DNA of 64,000 nucleotides from NCBI RefSeq assembly GCF_021155765.1, contig NC_060110.1, positions 21,846,001 to 21,910,000 of the forward strand, in the 5' to 3' direction. This document shows positions 10,723 through 25,300 of the stretch, in pieces (positions within the stretch are counted from its first letter, which is position 1; each line of letters opens with the position of its first letter). The DNA is from Diprion similis. Its lineage: Eukaryota > Arthropoda > Insecta > Hymenoptera > Diprionidae. The notes beneath the pieces were generated by a model, which saw nothing but the letters and a program-made list of their open reading frames with translations, had not been told where the DNA came from and searched no databases. The position numbers and the translations under genes are program-made.

Positions 10723-13700
10723 CTTTCTCGCACTGACGATGAGAAAGAAAATTAGCTCAGCCTCTTGCAAAGGCTCTTGAAATTATTTCTCGAACGAGTT
10801 GCCGGTACTTGATGTTCGACATCGGAAGTTAAACTTTGCCAACTTTCCAAGCAGGTATAACTGCTTCTTTTTCCACATAAGAGGCGGAGCGCAGTCGCAA
10901 GGGGTAATGAATTTCTAAATTGTTCACCACTGCTTACATTATTCTTCTCCAACCCTTGCCTAGAATAATTATTACATTCTTTGCCCAAGGATTACTTATG
11001 CGAAATTGAAACCCACGAAACACCGGGGTGGATTCTCTATTATTCAGCCGAGCTATTCGTTCATAGATTCGTTCATTTTATCACCCAGAAATTCAATCAA
11101 CGATTTTCCACCCTCATGTTAATGAGCCTATTGATCAGAACGACGAGTAGAGAGACCCCGCGCGGAAAAATCGAACATATCGGCAAGCGTTGAATTTTTT
11201 TTCACTTATCGGGTAACCGAGTGCTCGAGTTTCAATGCATCCCAGAGCTGGAGACAAATTGGGGTATCCGAAATGTCACGTGAAAACGCGGGGGAAAAAT
11301 GAAACGGTGAAAAAATTCGCCCGTCGATATTCCCGGCACGCACATACACCTAGTGTGTTTCCAACACGTCCATGGATATACACGCACGTCACGTAAGGCA
11401 CGCCAAGACACAAACTCATGCATACATGGTCTCCTAGTTATTTCTAGTGCCTCCCGAGCTGAATATGTAAGGGAAATTTGCTTCGCCACTTGACCTATCG
11501 GCAGATCTAGGAGTCCACCCACTATCTGCAAACTCGGAGCTTCAATGAACCTCCAGCCATTCCTTGATCCTATTCTGGCCGGATTCGTGCCGCACCTAGA
11601 TCCAATAATCCTGTACCACTGAGAGGGGATTCTGGATTGCGTTCTCTGAGGTATTTCACTCCGTTACAGTTACTCCGAAAATTGAAACACAATGCAAAGA
11701 TACCCTTGCAAGAAAATGGGGTAGAAACGACTATTCACATGCCGTATCCATGGTAGTCACTAGAAGAAAAAATCCAGCAAGTACTTCTTTGATTCTACCA
11801 AATGTAGATCCAATTTTATTCGACTCGGTAGAACTTCATTTGCGCAAAGACGTGTCTCATTACTTTGTTAAAACGGTGAGTAACTTTTGAATATTGATCA
11901 GAGTTCTATACAGATTTCATAAAATTATTACATAATAACGTATATCATCATTAATCTAGTTCCCTTCCATAACGTAATTTCACAAAACCAGTGTCACTCT
12001 CTTTAGTTTGAAGACATTATTCGGCCACTACTTCATAGAGGTAATAAAAAATTTCTTTGAGTGAAATATACCTGTCAACAAGTCAAATAAAACCAAATCG
12101 ATTAAATTTTAGAATCAAAGAATCACGTTCACAGGTGGTTCAAAAAATATTTTTACTCGTGTTGTCCTTTCAATATGTTCGCCAGATTTTTTCAACTGAA
12201 CAAGGTCTTCACATCACTTTGTATGTAATTGCATCATAGCGAAATTATTGTAACCAAAATTTAGTATGAATGATTATACACGTCTGTATAAAAAAAAAAA
12301 AAATTATTCATGCCCGTGTCAATATTTCTGAGAATTTCAACTTTGGAGGAAAAGTGTACTTTTTGTGAATGTGGCTTATATCTTTCGTCCTTGAGTATAA
12401 TAAAAATATCAATAATAGACAGTAGAAAATATTCCGAAAGATGGAACGAATTGCAATTCATGAGCACAGTTATCTGGGATTTAGCGGAAATTCCGGTAGA
12501 TACGAATACCGCACATACATGGACCAACTATCCCCAAGGCATGCATTAACTGCAAGAAGGGCAGCAGGTGCGGGGTAGTTCGATAACGTAATATTCCGCC
12601 CGAGAGAACGTGTTCAGATGATGGAAACAGTTAGGTTCTACAAACTATGGGATTTCAAGGAACCGACAATATATTCACAACTGCATGCTGTCCTGCACCT
12701 GATTGCAGGATGTTCGAATTGTCCGGAGATAAGTCGAGCGAAATTCCGCAGCGATTTCGATCCTTCCGTATCACCGACTCATCGTCGTAAAACTTAATTT
12801 CCTCAAAAAGCTCGAGGGGTGACTATAGATCGGTAGAAATCACCGCGAAACGTTCAACGTTGGGGTGTAACCTTTTTTTTCATAAACAAAACACGAGCAC
12901 ACATATAAAAAACACAAGCACGGTTTACGGGTCAGTTTTTTTTATTAATAGCGGTGATTTCGGAAATCGTAATGTGATGGATCTAATTTCATGGTCCTCA
13001 CGTGATAGCCGCCCAGGGTTCCTGGGTCACGGGACATTCTAAATAACGGTCATTTTATACGCTGACATAAAAATATAGCGCCATAACAAATGCGAATTAC
13101 CGCATCCCTTACCTCCAGAAGCACTTCACACGCCTCACTGGGCAAGGGTTTTCAGCACTTTTTGACCTCCTCCTCATCCTCGCACTGTCCTTTCAGCGCA
13201 CCGGATCGGCCGGATTAATCGGTGGGAACATTTTTCCTCGACGTAGGCAAACTCCCGAAAGTTCAATGGGTCTTCACATGCGTCACGGGTGTCTCTACAT
13301 CGCTGGATGATCGTGAAGCTCGAGTAAAATCTAAATTTTCCAAAAATACCCGGAGACCGATTATTTACTGCGCGTTTATGCGTGACGAAGATATTTTCGA
13401 AGCAAAATTTGTATCGACCTTTGAGTGCATTGTGTATTATACTTCACTTATTTTTATCGTAAAATTTTTATTTCCCCATAAAGTTCTTAGATAAAAAAAA
13501 AAAAAACAAACAAATTGTACAACTTACTCCGTGCCAGAATCGCGCCAATTAACAGTTGTTTTACTCACTCTTAAAGACCTCAGCTTTTCTCGTCTAAGCA
13601 TCGATAAATTCACCGTATATAGTGCAACTTTAGCCAAATTGAGATCGGTTCGCGACTTGATCTAATCCCGAGATTCATCTCCACGTAATCGATTGTGCAG

Positions 13701-13982
13701 ACAAGTATCTCAGCCGTTTCCCAGTGAATTTTTCATCAATATCCGAATCGTTCACCATGATCATTCTACTCGTAACCTACTTCGAAAGCTTCCTCTGGCC
13801 GTTAGATAGCGACGATGGGGATTATCGGTATCTGTGATTGTCGAATGGCCTTGTCATCGGATCGAGCGAGGGTCAACCGGGAGACCAGCGCATCGCGTGG
13901 AGGCAGTGCGCGCACTGGTTGCCTCTTTGACGTGGGGTTGATTTTCCCCGCAACTCGAGGTGCTACCTGTGGTGGTTCGTAC

Positions 13983-13994
13983 TGCGCATGCGCG
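13983..13994. promoter_or_regulatory. NRF1/Ewg-like palindrome TGCGCATGCGCG
   Basis: The motif matches the known NRF-1 (insect Erect wing) consensus YGCGCAYGCGCR and lies in a locally CpG-rich segment. About 80 bp downstream an ATG at 14075 opens 18 codons that end in a consensus donor (CAA|GTAAGTATT). This could be a promoter with a first exon, but no downstream exon was identified. Confidence 0.35.
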
Positions 13995-16900
13995 TCGAGG
14001 GATGAGGCAGATCTCATCTTCTCTGTGCAGCTTCTCTTCAGGCCACAAAGCTGTTTGGCGAGTATAGTTAGGCAATGTGGTCACTACCAGAACAGAAAAG
14101 AGCGGCAAACGACACGACGTTTTGGCAAGTAAGTATTCGCCAAACCTCGAAGCAGTGACTCACACACCTTGGGTTGAGAACCGCAAGGTTCGAATTTGGT
14201 TGAACGGAAGTTGCAGCGAAGATGGGCACGTACTCCAAACTTCGTGTATCTCGAGTATCCCAGTTTCACTTACAATGAAATTATCCACTCTGGCTTGTGA
14301 GCATCACGCGCTATACACCTGCCGTTATTAAAGCCTAGACAACACGTCAGACGTGTAAGGTATTGATCGAAAATCTTTGCTTACGTCGGCGATATTGAGA
14401 CGACCTGCAATGTTGACTGCGAATTGTTGTATTATAGAAACGCTGATGTCCGTATTGCCGTGTCAATTGAACCGGACTTGATTTTCGTCACCGCGCGGAT
14501 TGATGCAAGTGTGGATTGAATAATTCAAAACCCTCGTAAAGTTCTACTTGCGTAATACCTACCTGCGGGAAGATATAATCATCCCCGTCTATAACCATAA
14601 AGAAATTCTCATCCATCTATATTTACAGGAACGTATATAATAATCATCCCTCTTTCCTGGAAGTTGGTACAGGCATCGAGCTACGGTTAAACCGTGGTTT
14701 ATTGCCTTTCCTGATCTCATCTGACTCAGCTCTTACCTACCTCGTTGTCTCCAGAGTAAATATCTCAACTATAGGACGCGAGCAAAGTTTTCCAACAAGC
14801 TTAAACCAGAAACTAATATCCCGGCGTCACCCGGCCGTGAATAATGAAACGCTTACAAAATGATTCGGGACAACAATTAGCTACTCGTAAAGAACCAGGT
14901 CAAGTCAAAATCTGGTACTTAGACTATTTCACATAGATCATAGAAGTGGTAAATGTGAGTTTCAAACCTACGTACGCATGGTTCAAGTAATGTGCGAATG
15001 CTGAGATTATCCTCAATGTAGTAACTGAATCCAATCAGCCACAACACCACATGTGGCTTGATATATTTTCATAGGTATTTGATTAACGATGGTGTTAGCG
15101 CACCCGCGTAAGGAACTACGAACGGTATGAGCAGCGATAAAATCTTGACATAATTTGGGAAAGAAAAGGAAATTTTTTTCTCTCTTTTCCAGTGAACAAA
15201 CCCTAGATTTGTCACGTTTCTCACAAAAGAGTGACGGCCAGGGCAGGAGAGCTCTTCTGGGTTTCGGCCTCGCTTTAAGCACTTTTACCTCCTCAAGTAT
15301 TTCCTCCTGACCCAACTTTTCACCTACGAAGTTGAGGCTTGATTCGACGTTACGTACTTTGTGTTTCACGCCACACATCGCCGGGAAACACCAACGTCGT
15401 AACGTGGCTGGAAAAAGAAATTGAAAATGAGAACAATTTCGGTAAAAAGTGAAATATGTTTTATACAATGAATAAATAGAGTCATGCAACAATTCATTGG
15501 ATTTTACACACCAAATAATGTAAATCTCTTCGATAATTTGAGGAGTAAATAGACTGATGAAGTAATGACTTCTCTATACTTTCATCGTAGCGTCTTTTCC
15601 GCGAAATTCTTGTCGCCGGTGAAAGTCTTGGGGGTATTTTTCCAATCTCGTCAAAATTTGATCCGGTTATACGAGCGGCCACTCCGAGAAAATGCGATTA
15701 CGAAACCCTTCGACTGCGGGTTGAGCAATAGCAAAACGCCTAACGATATCTGGAGACGATTGAAGCCATGGCGGCTGTATACCGAGCAACAGGAAAGAAG
15801 AGTGGTTCCGTAACTTGGGAGGCTGCTGTCCGGATGTCCACCAAAAAAAAAAAAAAAAGAACAAAAATATAACCCGCAGCTATATTCCGCAGGCAATTCC
15901 CATCCCAAAACGATTTATCCTCGGTTTGACAGACTGCCACTGATGCTAGCTGGATGACTCAAACTTTACATGGATACCGGAAAAGGTTTCGCTTATGTAC
16001 CTACCAGAAGTATGCATAATGCATTTTAGGGATCCGAAGTTGGAAAGCTCGCACATTCGAGCTTCTCTTGAACACGTATAAATTTGGACGCATTTCGCGT
16101 TGAATAATCATGGTTCCAGACGTGCCTAATAATGGTATTAAATTAATAACGTTGGACGGATCGTTGGTGAGATTTTTCGTCATTTCACGTCTTTTCAAAG
16201 TCGAATCTCTCTCTCGTTACCCTCCACCTTGATCAGCCACATTGCGAAATGATTTTGACGAGATGATCGAAGTCCGGAGAGCAGATAATCCGACACCGTT
16301 GCTTCGTAAGAACCCGAGGGACGGACGGCTTTGAGTCACAGTAGCCTCTTGATGAAAGCCCGCTCTCTAAACTGCGAGGGGAGTAATCCTGCGAATAGCA
16401 CAATGTAACGAGATTCCTGGCCTACTTTCTCGATGCAGAATTACAATATTGGATCACTTTGAGCCTTGCCTACCTTAGTCGGTCGAATAGCGTGTACCTG
16501 AAATGAGCAGCGGTAGCAACACAGCGATATCGAATCAAGCCATGCTTCGCTGGATCTAGAGATCGATAAATTGCAGGGCATATTTCACGAGGAATCCCTC
16601 GTGCCTAACGGCAGTACTTCAAGTCTGATTCATTCGTTCAAGCAGACACTTGCCTTATACCATGTGCGAGAATGAGCCACTTTCTATGCCTGATCCCGAT
16701 GCATGGTGGGTATTGTGTGCCCATTGTTTTAATTAATCTTCGTTAGCCGACGGTTGAGCGCAGCGTTCCGGTGGCGTAGTTTCATCATCGTGAAATTTGA
16801 ATGGAGAGGATATCTGCCAGACCATCGTCGGCTTGATATACATGTATGAGCGTACTTCTGGCATTGCTCATTTTAGTTTACGACGTTACAGTGACCTCGG

Positions 16901-18399
16901 AGATTTCGAACTTGTTCGTTTCTCTGTTGGCACACCGAAAACGATCCGGAAACAGGTATTTTCGCTGAAGTTCTGGGATCCAGCGATCATATGAGGTTTT
17001 ATACGGTAGGTACGCAGGGTGCACAGTCGTAAATCAAATTTACTTTTCACCGAATAATATACATGTAACTTTTGAATCTCGACAAGAAAACGACCTTTGA
17101 ATTCAAGTCTAATATTCAAGGTAGCTCAAAGTCTCAGTTCATTGTTGGAGGCACTTTTTTGTCTTGCTCTTCGTCTACAGATATTCGATTATTCACTCCG
17201 CGATCTTGACGTGAATCTTCACGCATACATCAACGTTTCATCGCCAATACCAAGTGACCGTTATCTAATCAATGCTGTATTCTATCGAATAGAAACTGGA
17301 ATGCAAAATAGAAGCCGATGCTAAGAAGAAGTCGAAATGGTTGACGTTTCTAAATGAGCTCCTTGTTCGATACCTTTTTCTCGCACAACTATAATACATT
17401 TTAGCAATTGAACGATCACCTTTGGAAGCACGTTCTTTCAGACAGCTGAGAAAAATGGATGGAAAACAACCGATCGGATGGAAATCACGAGCTTTCCCAT
17501 TGCAGATCTTTTTGTGTAGACTAGAAAAACGAGACACTCGAATCGCTCTGCGCAAGAATGCTGTTATGAATGCAAGATTCATTCAGCATTAGGGATAAAA
17601 TATCTATATAACCTTACTCACAAGTTGTCTTTTCGCCAGACGAATTAATTCTGGTACAGTAGCCAGACACAAAAGCTGGTAATTTATTCCGATCATTACT
17701 GCAGTGTAAAGGAGTAATGAGATCTTCGCTATTAACAACAAGCGTGACATTACCACTAATGAAATTCCACCCCAATATCAGGAAACAAAGAATCATGAGG
17801 CTTGTGATAGGATTGGTTTCAGTGGATCGCTAATATCTCTTATCACTCCGCCCATCCTGAGAACCCTTTCACCTACAACCACGACCACATGTAAGACCTT
17901 ATAACGTGGACGAAGAGAAAAACTGAGCTCAATAGAAGGCACCTGTGCTCGTTGACACGTATTTTATTTGTCGTTAGTAGCAAGTAGAGTTTCTCGGATA
18001 AGCAACAGCTGCAGTCGACTGTAAATATCGAGTCAGGTGTGGTAGAGTCCCAACGCCAGTGCTGCAGTGTGGAGTAACCGGAAAAATTCTTGAATTATAG
18101 AGAACCTTCCGTTAACGAAGAGGCGTGGTTTTACCGAAGACTTCACCTCATCGGCTGGCACAATGATCGAGCGAAGAAATCGTGACCTGAGTGAAATCAA
18201 AGCTGTGCTCAGAAGCCTCTACATCCCTCAAAAGCGTGATATATGCCACGTGCACCAATAAGAAGTTGAAATCGAATTTGGAATGCTATTACAACCTTCT
18301 CATCAAAGAAGACTTCAGTCAAAAGAAAAGGATGCGTCATCGCCAACGGGATCGTGTTCAAGAAATTTTCAAGAAGAGCGGTTTTCCTTGGAAAGCGAT

Positions 18400-19660
18400 T
18401 TGCTCCAAAGGATTTCAGAGATTCTAAAAGGTTCAAAGCCGTTTTCAGCCCGGCCTTTTAATGGCCCTCGTTATTCTTCGGTTCGAGGATAACCAGCTTG
18501 TCTCGTGACCGTCTGACCGACGACCATTGCACCGATGGCCAAGCACTCCTAGACAAGGGTGATCCGTCAGAACGACCTCCCTGTCAGGCACGCGGTCTTA
18601 CGCCGTCTTCAAATCAATCCCAGCTGGCTCCTAGACAGTGCGTTGATACCACCTGTGTCTACACCCCGATGTGTCGGGTCTCCAGATACGTCTGACTCAA
18701 GGTTTCACAGGAGCAAACAAGCAACCATCCACCTTTATCGTTTCGAGTGTTCCTTCTTGATCAGTCGGTCCCGACCCCGAGATTCACGCAAACCCGAGTT
18801 CTGGTCTAACGGCCTGAGTTAGAGGGTGGATGGATATATTACGTGAGGATGAGGTCATTATACTTATCACGGTCGTTCAACCAACCCACAACCTGCCGGA
18901 GCCTCGGAGCTCGCTCATCAGGATCACCCTGCGGCGTGCGAGCTTCATCCTTCACTTGTCCTCTGCATCCTGACCTCCTAGTTTCTGAAATTTTTCAGGA
19001 TTCCGGGTAGAATGTAAGGAGCAATCTGCGGATCGGCTGTCCCAACGCAATCAAGGACTCTGGATGGTCGTGTACAGAGTATCGTTTCCGCTGTGCTCCT
19101 GACCCAGTCTTCGCGCCATTGAAGGTTCGGATCTGCACCGGCTGGCTAGACACTCGACCCTCGCTGACGACGCGCTACGTGCCAGCATAATGGCCCTTGT
19201 TCTGAGCAGCTCAGGGCGCCCGGCTTCCCCCAGGACCTGTTCGCCGTCCTTTTCTCTCTCGCAGCCTTCTCACCTAACCTTCGACATTTGCCGCCTCGCT
19301 CGATCAGACGCCGACCACGGGGTGTTTCTATTCAACGACTGAGAGTGTCTGAAGGCATCTTCTCCCTCGAATCTGCTGAGCGAGTTGCGCAGGGCGCGAC
19401 CTTTCACCCTGCAGTGTTTAACTGGCCTTTCGTGATCAAACCAGATGCTCTGGTTCATTTTTACGAGTTTAAAGCTTCGCGTTACCTTCCCTGGAATTCG
19501 ATTTCCGAGAGTCCGACGGTGCGTAACTCGTCAAAGAACTCGATCGAGGAAACTCATCCCCTAGACCAGACACGCATAATTTCCGTAGGACGCCAGGTCA
19601 CCAGTTATAACTCGAAATCTGTTGCATCTATACACGACGTTAGTTGAACCTAAATCTACC
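18400..19660. other. GC-richer block, possibly decayed repeat or coding sequence
   Basis: Base composition is visibly GC-richer than the flanks and resembles codon-biased coding DNA. The longest open frames (for example 19288-19647 plus) carry no recognisable domain. An old retrotransposon is the likeliest explanation, but no reverse transcriptase or nucleocapsid motif was found. Confidence 0.3.
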
Positions 19661-22013
19661 ATAAATTCTGGTTTACTACAGCTAGTCATCGCAACAAGGT
19701 CAATCTGGGTCATGATCTAGAGCTGAACTACCCGTAGGTTCAACTTCCCTTATGTGCATACTATACCAGTACATTTTAATGGACTAAAGCTTTGATGGAA
19801 ACACCTCCCTCACCCAGTGCTTCGATTTTTTCTTCTAGCAATGGCGAGGCACTCAGGTGTTCGAAATATCAGCACTAAGCCGAAAAACAATCAGTCGTTT
19901 GGAAAGAAACGAGAAAAGTGATCGGCGAGCGAGAAAAATGGTGTAATTAAATCTGTTCAGCTGTCGGTGGACCTGAAAAGTTTAAATATTCCACGAAGGC
20001 AGTCTACGTCAGATAATTGGCGAACCTGAGAGACGAATAGCTGGCGAGTTCGGTCTACGTGGGTGAATATTAATCATCGAATACATTAACTATCAGCATA
20101 TTTCGATCTTTGCTCGCCACTTTTTCTCTGTTGCTGGATTTTCCTGCGAAGGCTGTGATATTTTGTACGAATAAACGGCCTTCGCAATTTACGTATTCAT
20201 GTATTAGTGAAATTGATGCAAAGGATCCGATCTGCTTCTGTGCATATTTTACTTCTTCTTTTATCATTTTTCTGCGAGTATCAGTCGCACGTGAATTTTG
20301 AAATCCTTCCGAATTGCTTCGAAGATTTTCCGGATTTAACCAAGCAGTTCTTTCACCCTGGGGCCGAGGAAGTTTACAGACGAATGAAACCCGGACGAAT
20401 TCAGAGCGTGACTTGCCTTGAACCAAGCTCCTTTGTTCGCATGAATGATCTCGTTATCTTGCAAGAAGAACGAATGTATAACACGAAAATGTCTTGAAGT
20501 TTCAAAAACACTTGGAATTCACTTAGAAAGTGTTTAATTAGCCCAAGAAGCCAAAGTTCAGAAACTCTGCCGAAATCGAGGTTCGCCCTGTTTCGCCACG
20601 AACTTGATTACGCTAAATGGAATTAGCTCGAGAAATATTTTGCGAAGTTTTACTCTTTTTTTTACCTCTTCCCAACGTATCTACAAACACAAGTTTGTGC
20701 GGTGGGAAAGGAATTCATTGCGGGCACATAGAGTACTATATCATGCTCGGTGTAAACGAGAATTTTCAGAAAGCAAATACCATCAAACGAGTCTCTATTA
20801 CCTCTTCAGATTTTTAAGAATGCTATAAAGACAGTGGAATTTAGCTCTTTGGTGGAGAGAACCGCCAACAATGTAACTCATAGAAACGAACGGATAGAAT
20901 TTGCTGATTTTCGTTGAATCTACATTTCACGTTTCCAACACCAAACAAATGCTCCAGCGAATGGATTAGTATTCACATGATTTGATCCTTGTTAATTCGA
21001 TTCAGGACATAAGCTAGGTTTAAATATTTTTTCAGTATTTTACACCGGAGAAAGTAACTCTCTTGAATTTTTCGTAATCACAATAATATTTTATTGATCG
21101 TTGAGCTGAATTTTTAAAACTTTTTGGCTCTTATAACCTTGCGATCACATTGAGTGTCAAAAAAACTATCGATGGATTGAATTTTCCCAAGTCAAACAGT
21201 ACCCGAGGTGGAAAAACAGAGCGGCTCAAAATTTTTACGATAATCGACAAGCCCGACAGTATTGTGCTCTCGTTTTTTCTTATCGAAATGAACGACAATG
21301 GGCGAAAAAAGGGGTCCGATAGAGGTCGAAAGTTTTTTCACCCTCGTTCTGCGACCAATGACAATGCAAAGTCATACTTTTGCTCCGACGACATGCCCGA
21401 GCTACAAAAATATATAATCGTAAGTTTCGTCTGGTTTTTACTCGGCGAATCGAAGTCTGACGAACGTATGGAAAAAGTTGACCGGCTGGCTGCAGCATTA
21501 ATGCCTTTTTCAAAAGTCTTGGAACAAGGTAGCGCTTGTTAAAATCTTGCAAAGAGTGCTGCTCAGTGTTGATTGGCAGCTGCCCAAGTGGCGGAAAGCC
21601 TCGAGTGCGACAGAAAACGAGAACTGCACGAACTTCAGGTGGCGTCCAGCCGCGGTTCCTGGAGGAGATGAAACTCCGGAGCCATCCAGAATCAATACAT
21701 AGTTCGGAGTCTGTATCTGGACTCATTCTAAATTCCCGTCCCGCTCTAACAATCAGACCTCGAAAAGTGACAGTCAAAGTCAGGTTGTGCAGATCCCGCT
21801 ATCGGCTTCCCCTTAATTCACCAAGGAGAGGCACCAGATGTGCGACAAAATTGGAAAATGGTCCCCCTGAATCTCAGGACTCATATATCAGCTCTCTCGG
21901 CATCCCTGGTTCTTTGCCTATTTATGAGACAGCCTTAAACCGACGCAGTATTTCGATTCTTTCCACTACTCGACCCAGGCATATACATTAAGGATACTAT
22001 TTGTTTTTCTTTT

Positions 22014-22313
22014 CTACAAGAAACATCAGTTTGGGGTCCCTCTCTGATTTCGTTGAGACTCATGTATGTTGCAGAACATTGAAAACTAAGAGCCACGTAT
22101 TTTTTATTTATCTCCGGAGAAACGGTGTGAAAACAACCCCCAAAGAAGTTTCATTCAAATCCATCAAGTGCATCAAGAAATCTTCTCGTTGGGTATCCAT
22201 CTTTGGGGGTCGTTTTCACCCCCAAAATACATGATTCTTAGTTTTCAATGTTCTACAACATGCTTAAGTCTCAACGAAATCAGAGGGGACACCAAATTCA
22301 TGTTCCTTGTTAG
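22014..22313. mobile_element. Foldback element with arms of about 110-130 bp
   Basis: The arm at about 22014-22145 and the reverse complement of 22201-22313 agree closely. Shared blocks include CTCTGATTTCGTTGAGACT, then GAACATTGAAAACTAAGA, then GTGAAAAC and ACCCCCAAAG. The left arm has an extra segment of about 20 bp. The loop is about 55 bp (22146-22200). Open frames crossing it are incidental. A target-site duplication could not be read. Confidence 0.75.
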
Positions 22314-25300
22314 ACACACTTTCGTGCTGCAAAATGGTTTGCATTTCAGAAGTGACAAGAGTTACTGCATTTTATGCATACTGCCAATCGTACGAACTTC
22401 AGAGATTTTTTTATCCATACAGTGTTCGTCGTTTGTTCACAATAAAAAATGCGGTTGATATTTTAAAGGTATGCTCACGAGGTTGCTTCTGCACAACGAG
22501 CGTCCTCTGGAACTGCCACCGTGATTCTCGAACAAACAGAAAAATTGCCGAACCAATTTTCACTCGTTTTGTTCGAGGAACAATGATGTTTGATGGCCAT
22601 GAAATTGGAGAAGTGAGTTTTCAAACAAGCTTCTCTCGTCTCGTATAAGCTGTCATAATGAAAGATGAAATTGATTTAGGAAGTGGTGATGCAATTTCTG
22701 ACTGATTGGAAAGTTTTTAAAGTATAGTTATAACCGTTATAGAAATACTATGGAGAGTCAGAAAAATATATATATAATGTAAATCTAAAATTACATATCT
22801 GCTGCTGGTGTAGTAATGATAATGAAAATGACGTAAAAACAGTGACCAAAGTATCAGAATTTATAGCTAGAACGACGGGAATGCAGTACCTCTTCGCAGG
22901 AATTCAATTAAATAGTTCTGCGTCACAGGGTGAAATTGTCGTATTTTATACCTCTTCAACGCAAACAAGCTGCAGTGTATTGTGAAACTTAGTTATCTGT
23001 CGCCCATTTCCCTGGAACGATTCTACTATTTACGCACTAATGACGCACGAAGCTCATATTCACTCCACGAGCTAACATACGTGTCATTTTGATTGCACGA
23101 TTGCAATACATAACTTTGGAGACGAAGTGTCTGCTGTAATTATTCGAGATGTGCAAGGAGTCTAAGTGCCGTAGTGTTGGTGGATCAAAGTGGCTGGAAT
23201 TTGGAGGGTTTCGTCTATCTCGAGAGATGCAATTTGCCTGTCAGCCTTCGTGTCTAAAGAAACTTTCTTCACTGTACCTGTCAAAATAATTTCTAGGCGT
23301 TTGGTACGAGCAAATTCGTTCAAAAGATCGTTAAAAGACGGAAATGCAAACTAAAAATTCACAATCCATCAGCATTTTGTGTCTTAAGTTCATCTTGTTT
23401 TACCCATGGAGCAAGCTGCAGATACTCGAAGAGGATTCAACAATTTCGACGTTACCAGCAGATGTTAAAAGTAGATTGCACCGACCGTTGGAAAGGCGAT
23501 GATGGCTCCTGTCGCAATTTTCCACCCCATGGTAAATCACTCATTATTTTTTATCAAGGGTAAAATTGGTGGCGGTTTTCCAATCCATTATTCTATCGTA
23601 TGATACGAGGGTATTTCTATTTAATGACCGGCCGAGTAGGTGTTGAATAATAATCGGTTCATCCAAAAATTAAGACGTTACGCTATAATTGACGCGTTAT
23701 TTTTCTCAAATTACACGTAAAGGAATTAACGTCACGGAATATCGGTGCTTCAATTTATTACGTATTTTAGTCTTTGCCTTTACCTCAAATAAAACTGAGC
23801 AATGAATAAAATAACCAAAAGAATATAAAGAAGACGGTTTTACCTTGCGGACAACGAATGTCAACTAGTATGCCAAAAATATAATATGATCTGTACCAAT
23901 ACTGAGCAACGAAGTGCTCAATCAATTTGCTAAAAATATACCTTGAGTTGTAAGGCGAATCGCTTTGGCCAGAGAAATAAAACCTTGGCATTTCACAGCG
24001 TAATAAATAACAAGATCAGGATTAGGGGATACGATACGTTACATAATATACGATGAAAAACGATTGCCGTTTGCGCCGAAGGGTCGCGTTTTTTCGGGTT
24101 TATATTCGCCCGTCGGAATTGATCGCAAAATAAATCACCGATATTCGGGAATATCGGGGAATAAATAAAACGCCGCTGTCGATCGTTTTCAGGCTCACAG
24201 TGTATATAACGTGCATAACTAACCCGATCGGACAAAAATGGTCAGAAAGAATCACAAATATGGTGTCCATAGAATATGAAAATTGAAAAAATTAACAAAG
24301 AACGCCCTATATTTTCTGTACGCGATGTAAATTCCAGTGTAAGACATTTCCAATAATTCTTCAGGCGCAAATTAGTCACGTGTCTTCCTTTTTCTTCGCT
24401 GTCAGAGGTGAACGAAGCCCCTTATAAAATATCACCTGCGACCTCGATGCATTAAGAATGAAAAGCTCGTTTCATTCAGTCAAGCTTACGTGGGCGTCTG
24501 ACCAGCACAGACTTACACTTCTGTCGGGTTCTACATTTCTGCCTCTCGTCGCAGCGGCACAAAAGTGCTAAATTAAAGAAAACTAATTCTCGAGGTAACC
24601 ACCTTAGCCAGTGTAAGCACCGTGCATTTCCAAGGACGTTGATAATTTCACGGTCAAAGAGGAAAGAGGACTCCATTTCGAAGGGCTTCCTGCACTTGCA
24701 GGTGAGCTTTCATTCCGCGATAATGCGGAAAAAAATTCTGTTCTAACGCGAAGACTTGAAAGAAAAAAAAATCACTTATCTATATTCAGATCCTGAAGAA
24801 TCTATACAGATAATTATTATACATTAGTTTCCAATTCACGAACGGAGGCTGAAAAGTCAATAAAAACCTCGAGGAGTTTAGGCTGGAGCCGCGATTTCGT
24901 GAAATTTTTCAAGTTTATACAACAGTGAAAGTGGTGGGACTTGAGAAAATTTGTAGTCAGGTAATTTTTTTTTTTTTCCAAGCGAAACGTGACTCAGGCT
25001 TTAATTTTTAGATGCATCTTAGATAATTTTACCTTTGAAAATAAAAGTTTACAACTTTTCGAATATTCAGAATAACCGCATTTCAACACGAGCAGAAATA
25101 AAATAAAGAAAAGTTTGCGTGACCGTGTAGAAAATCTTTCCAAACATTGTACTCGCTGAACAACAACTACGAGGGTATTTTATTTCTTCTTTAAAAAGAA
25201 AGAAAAAAAAAGCTTGAACAAACGAACAGCTGCGCAATAGAAAAGTACACTTTATACAGCCTGTGGATAAATACGAGGCGTCAGTTTATTGTTCGGCTAG

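Larger units (their letters stand above)
8891..22013. other. Gene-poor region
   Basis: No complete gene could be supported over about 13 kb. It contains a TA microsatellite (10685-10722), a CpG-rich stretch with an NRF1-like palindrome (about 13800-14130), a GC-richer decayed-looking block (about 18400-19660), and many short ORFs without motifs. A small inverted pair (AGTTGAACCT ... AGGTTCAACT) lies at about 19643-19745. Confidence 0.4.

Noticed and set aside
21150-21991. Adjacent plus-strand ORFs of 130 and 151 codons
   Set aside because: They show no recognisable domain, no splice-consistent partners, and a comparable ORF on the opposite strand; treated as chance open frames.
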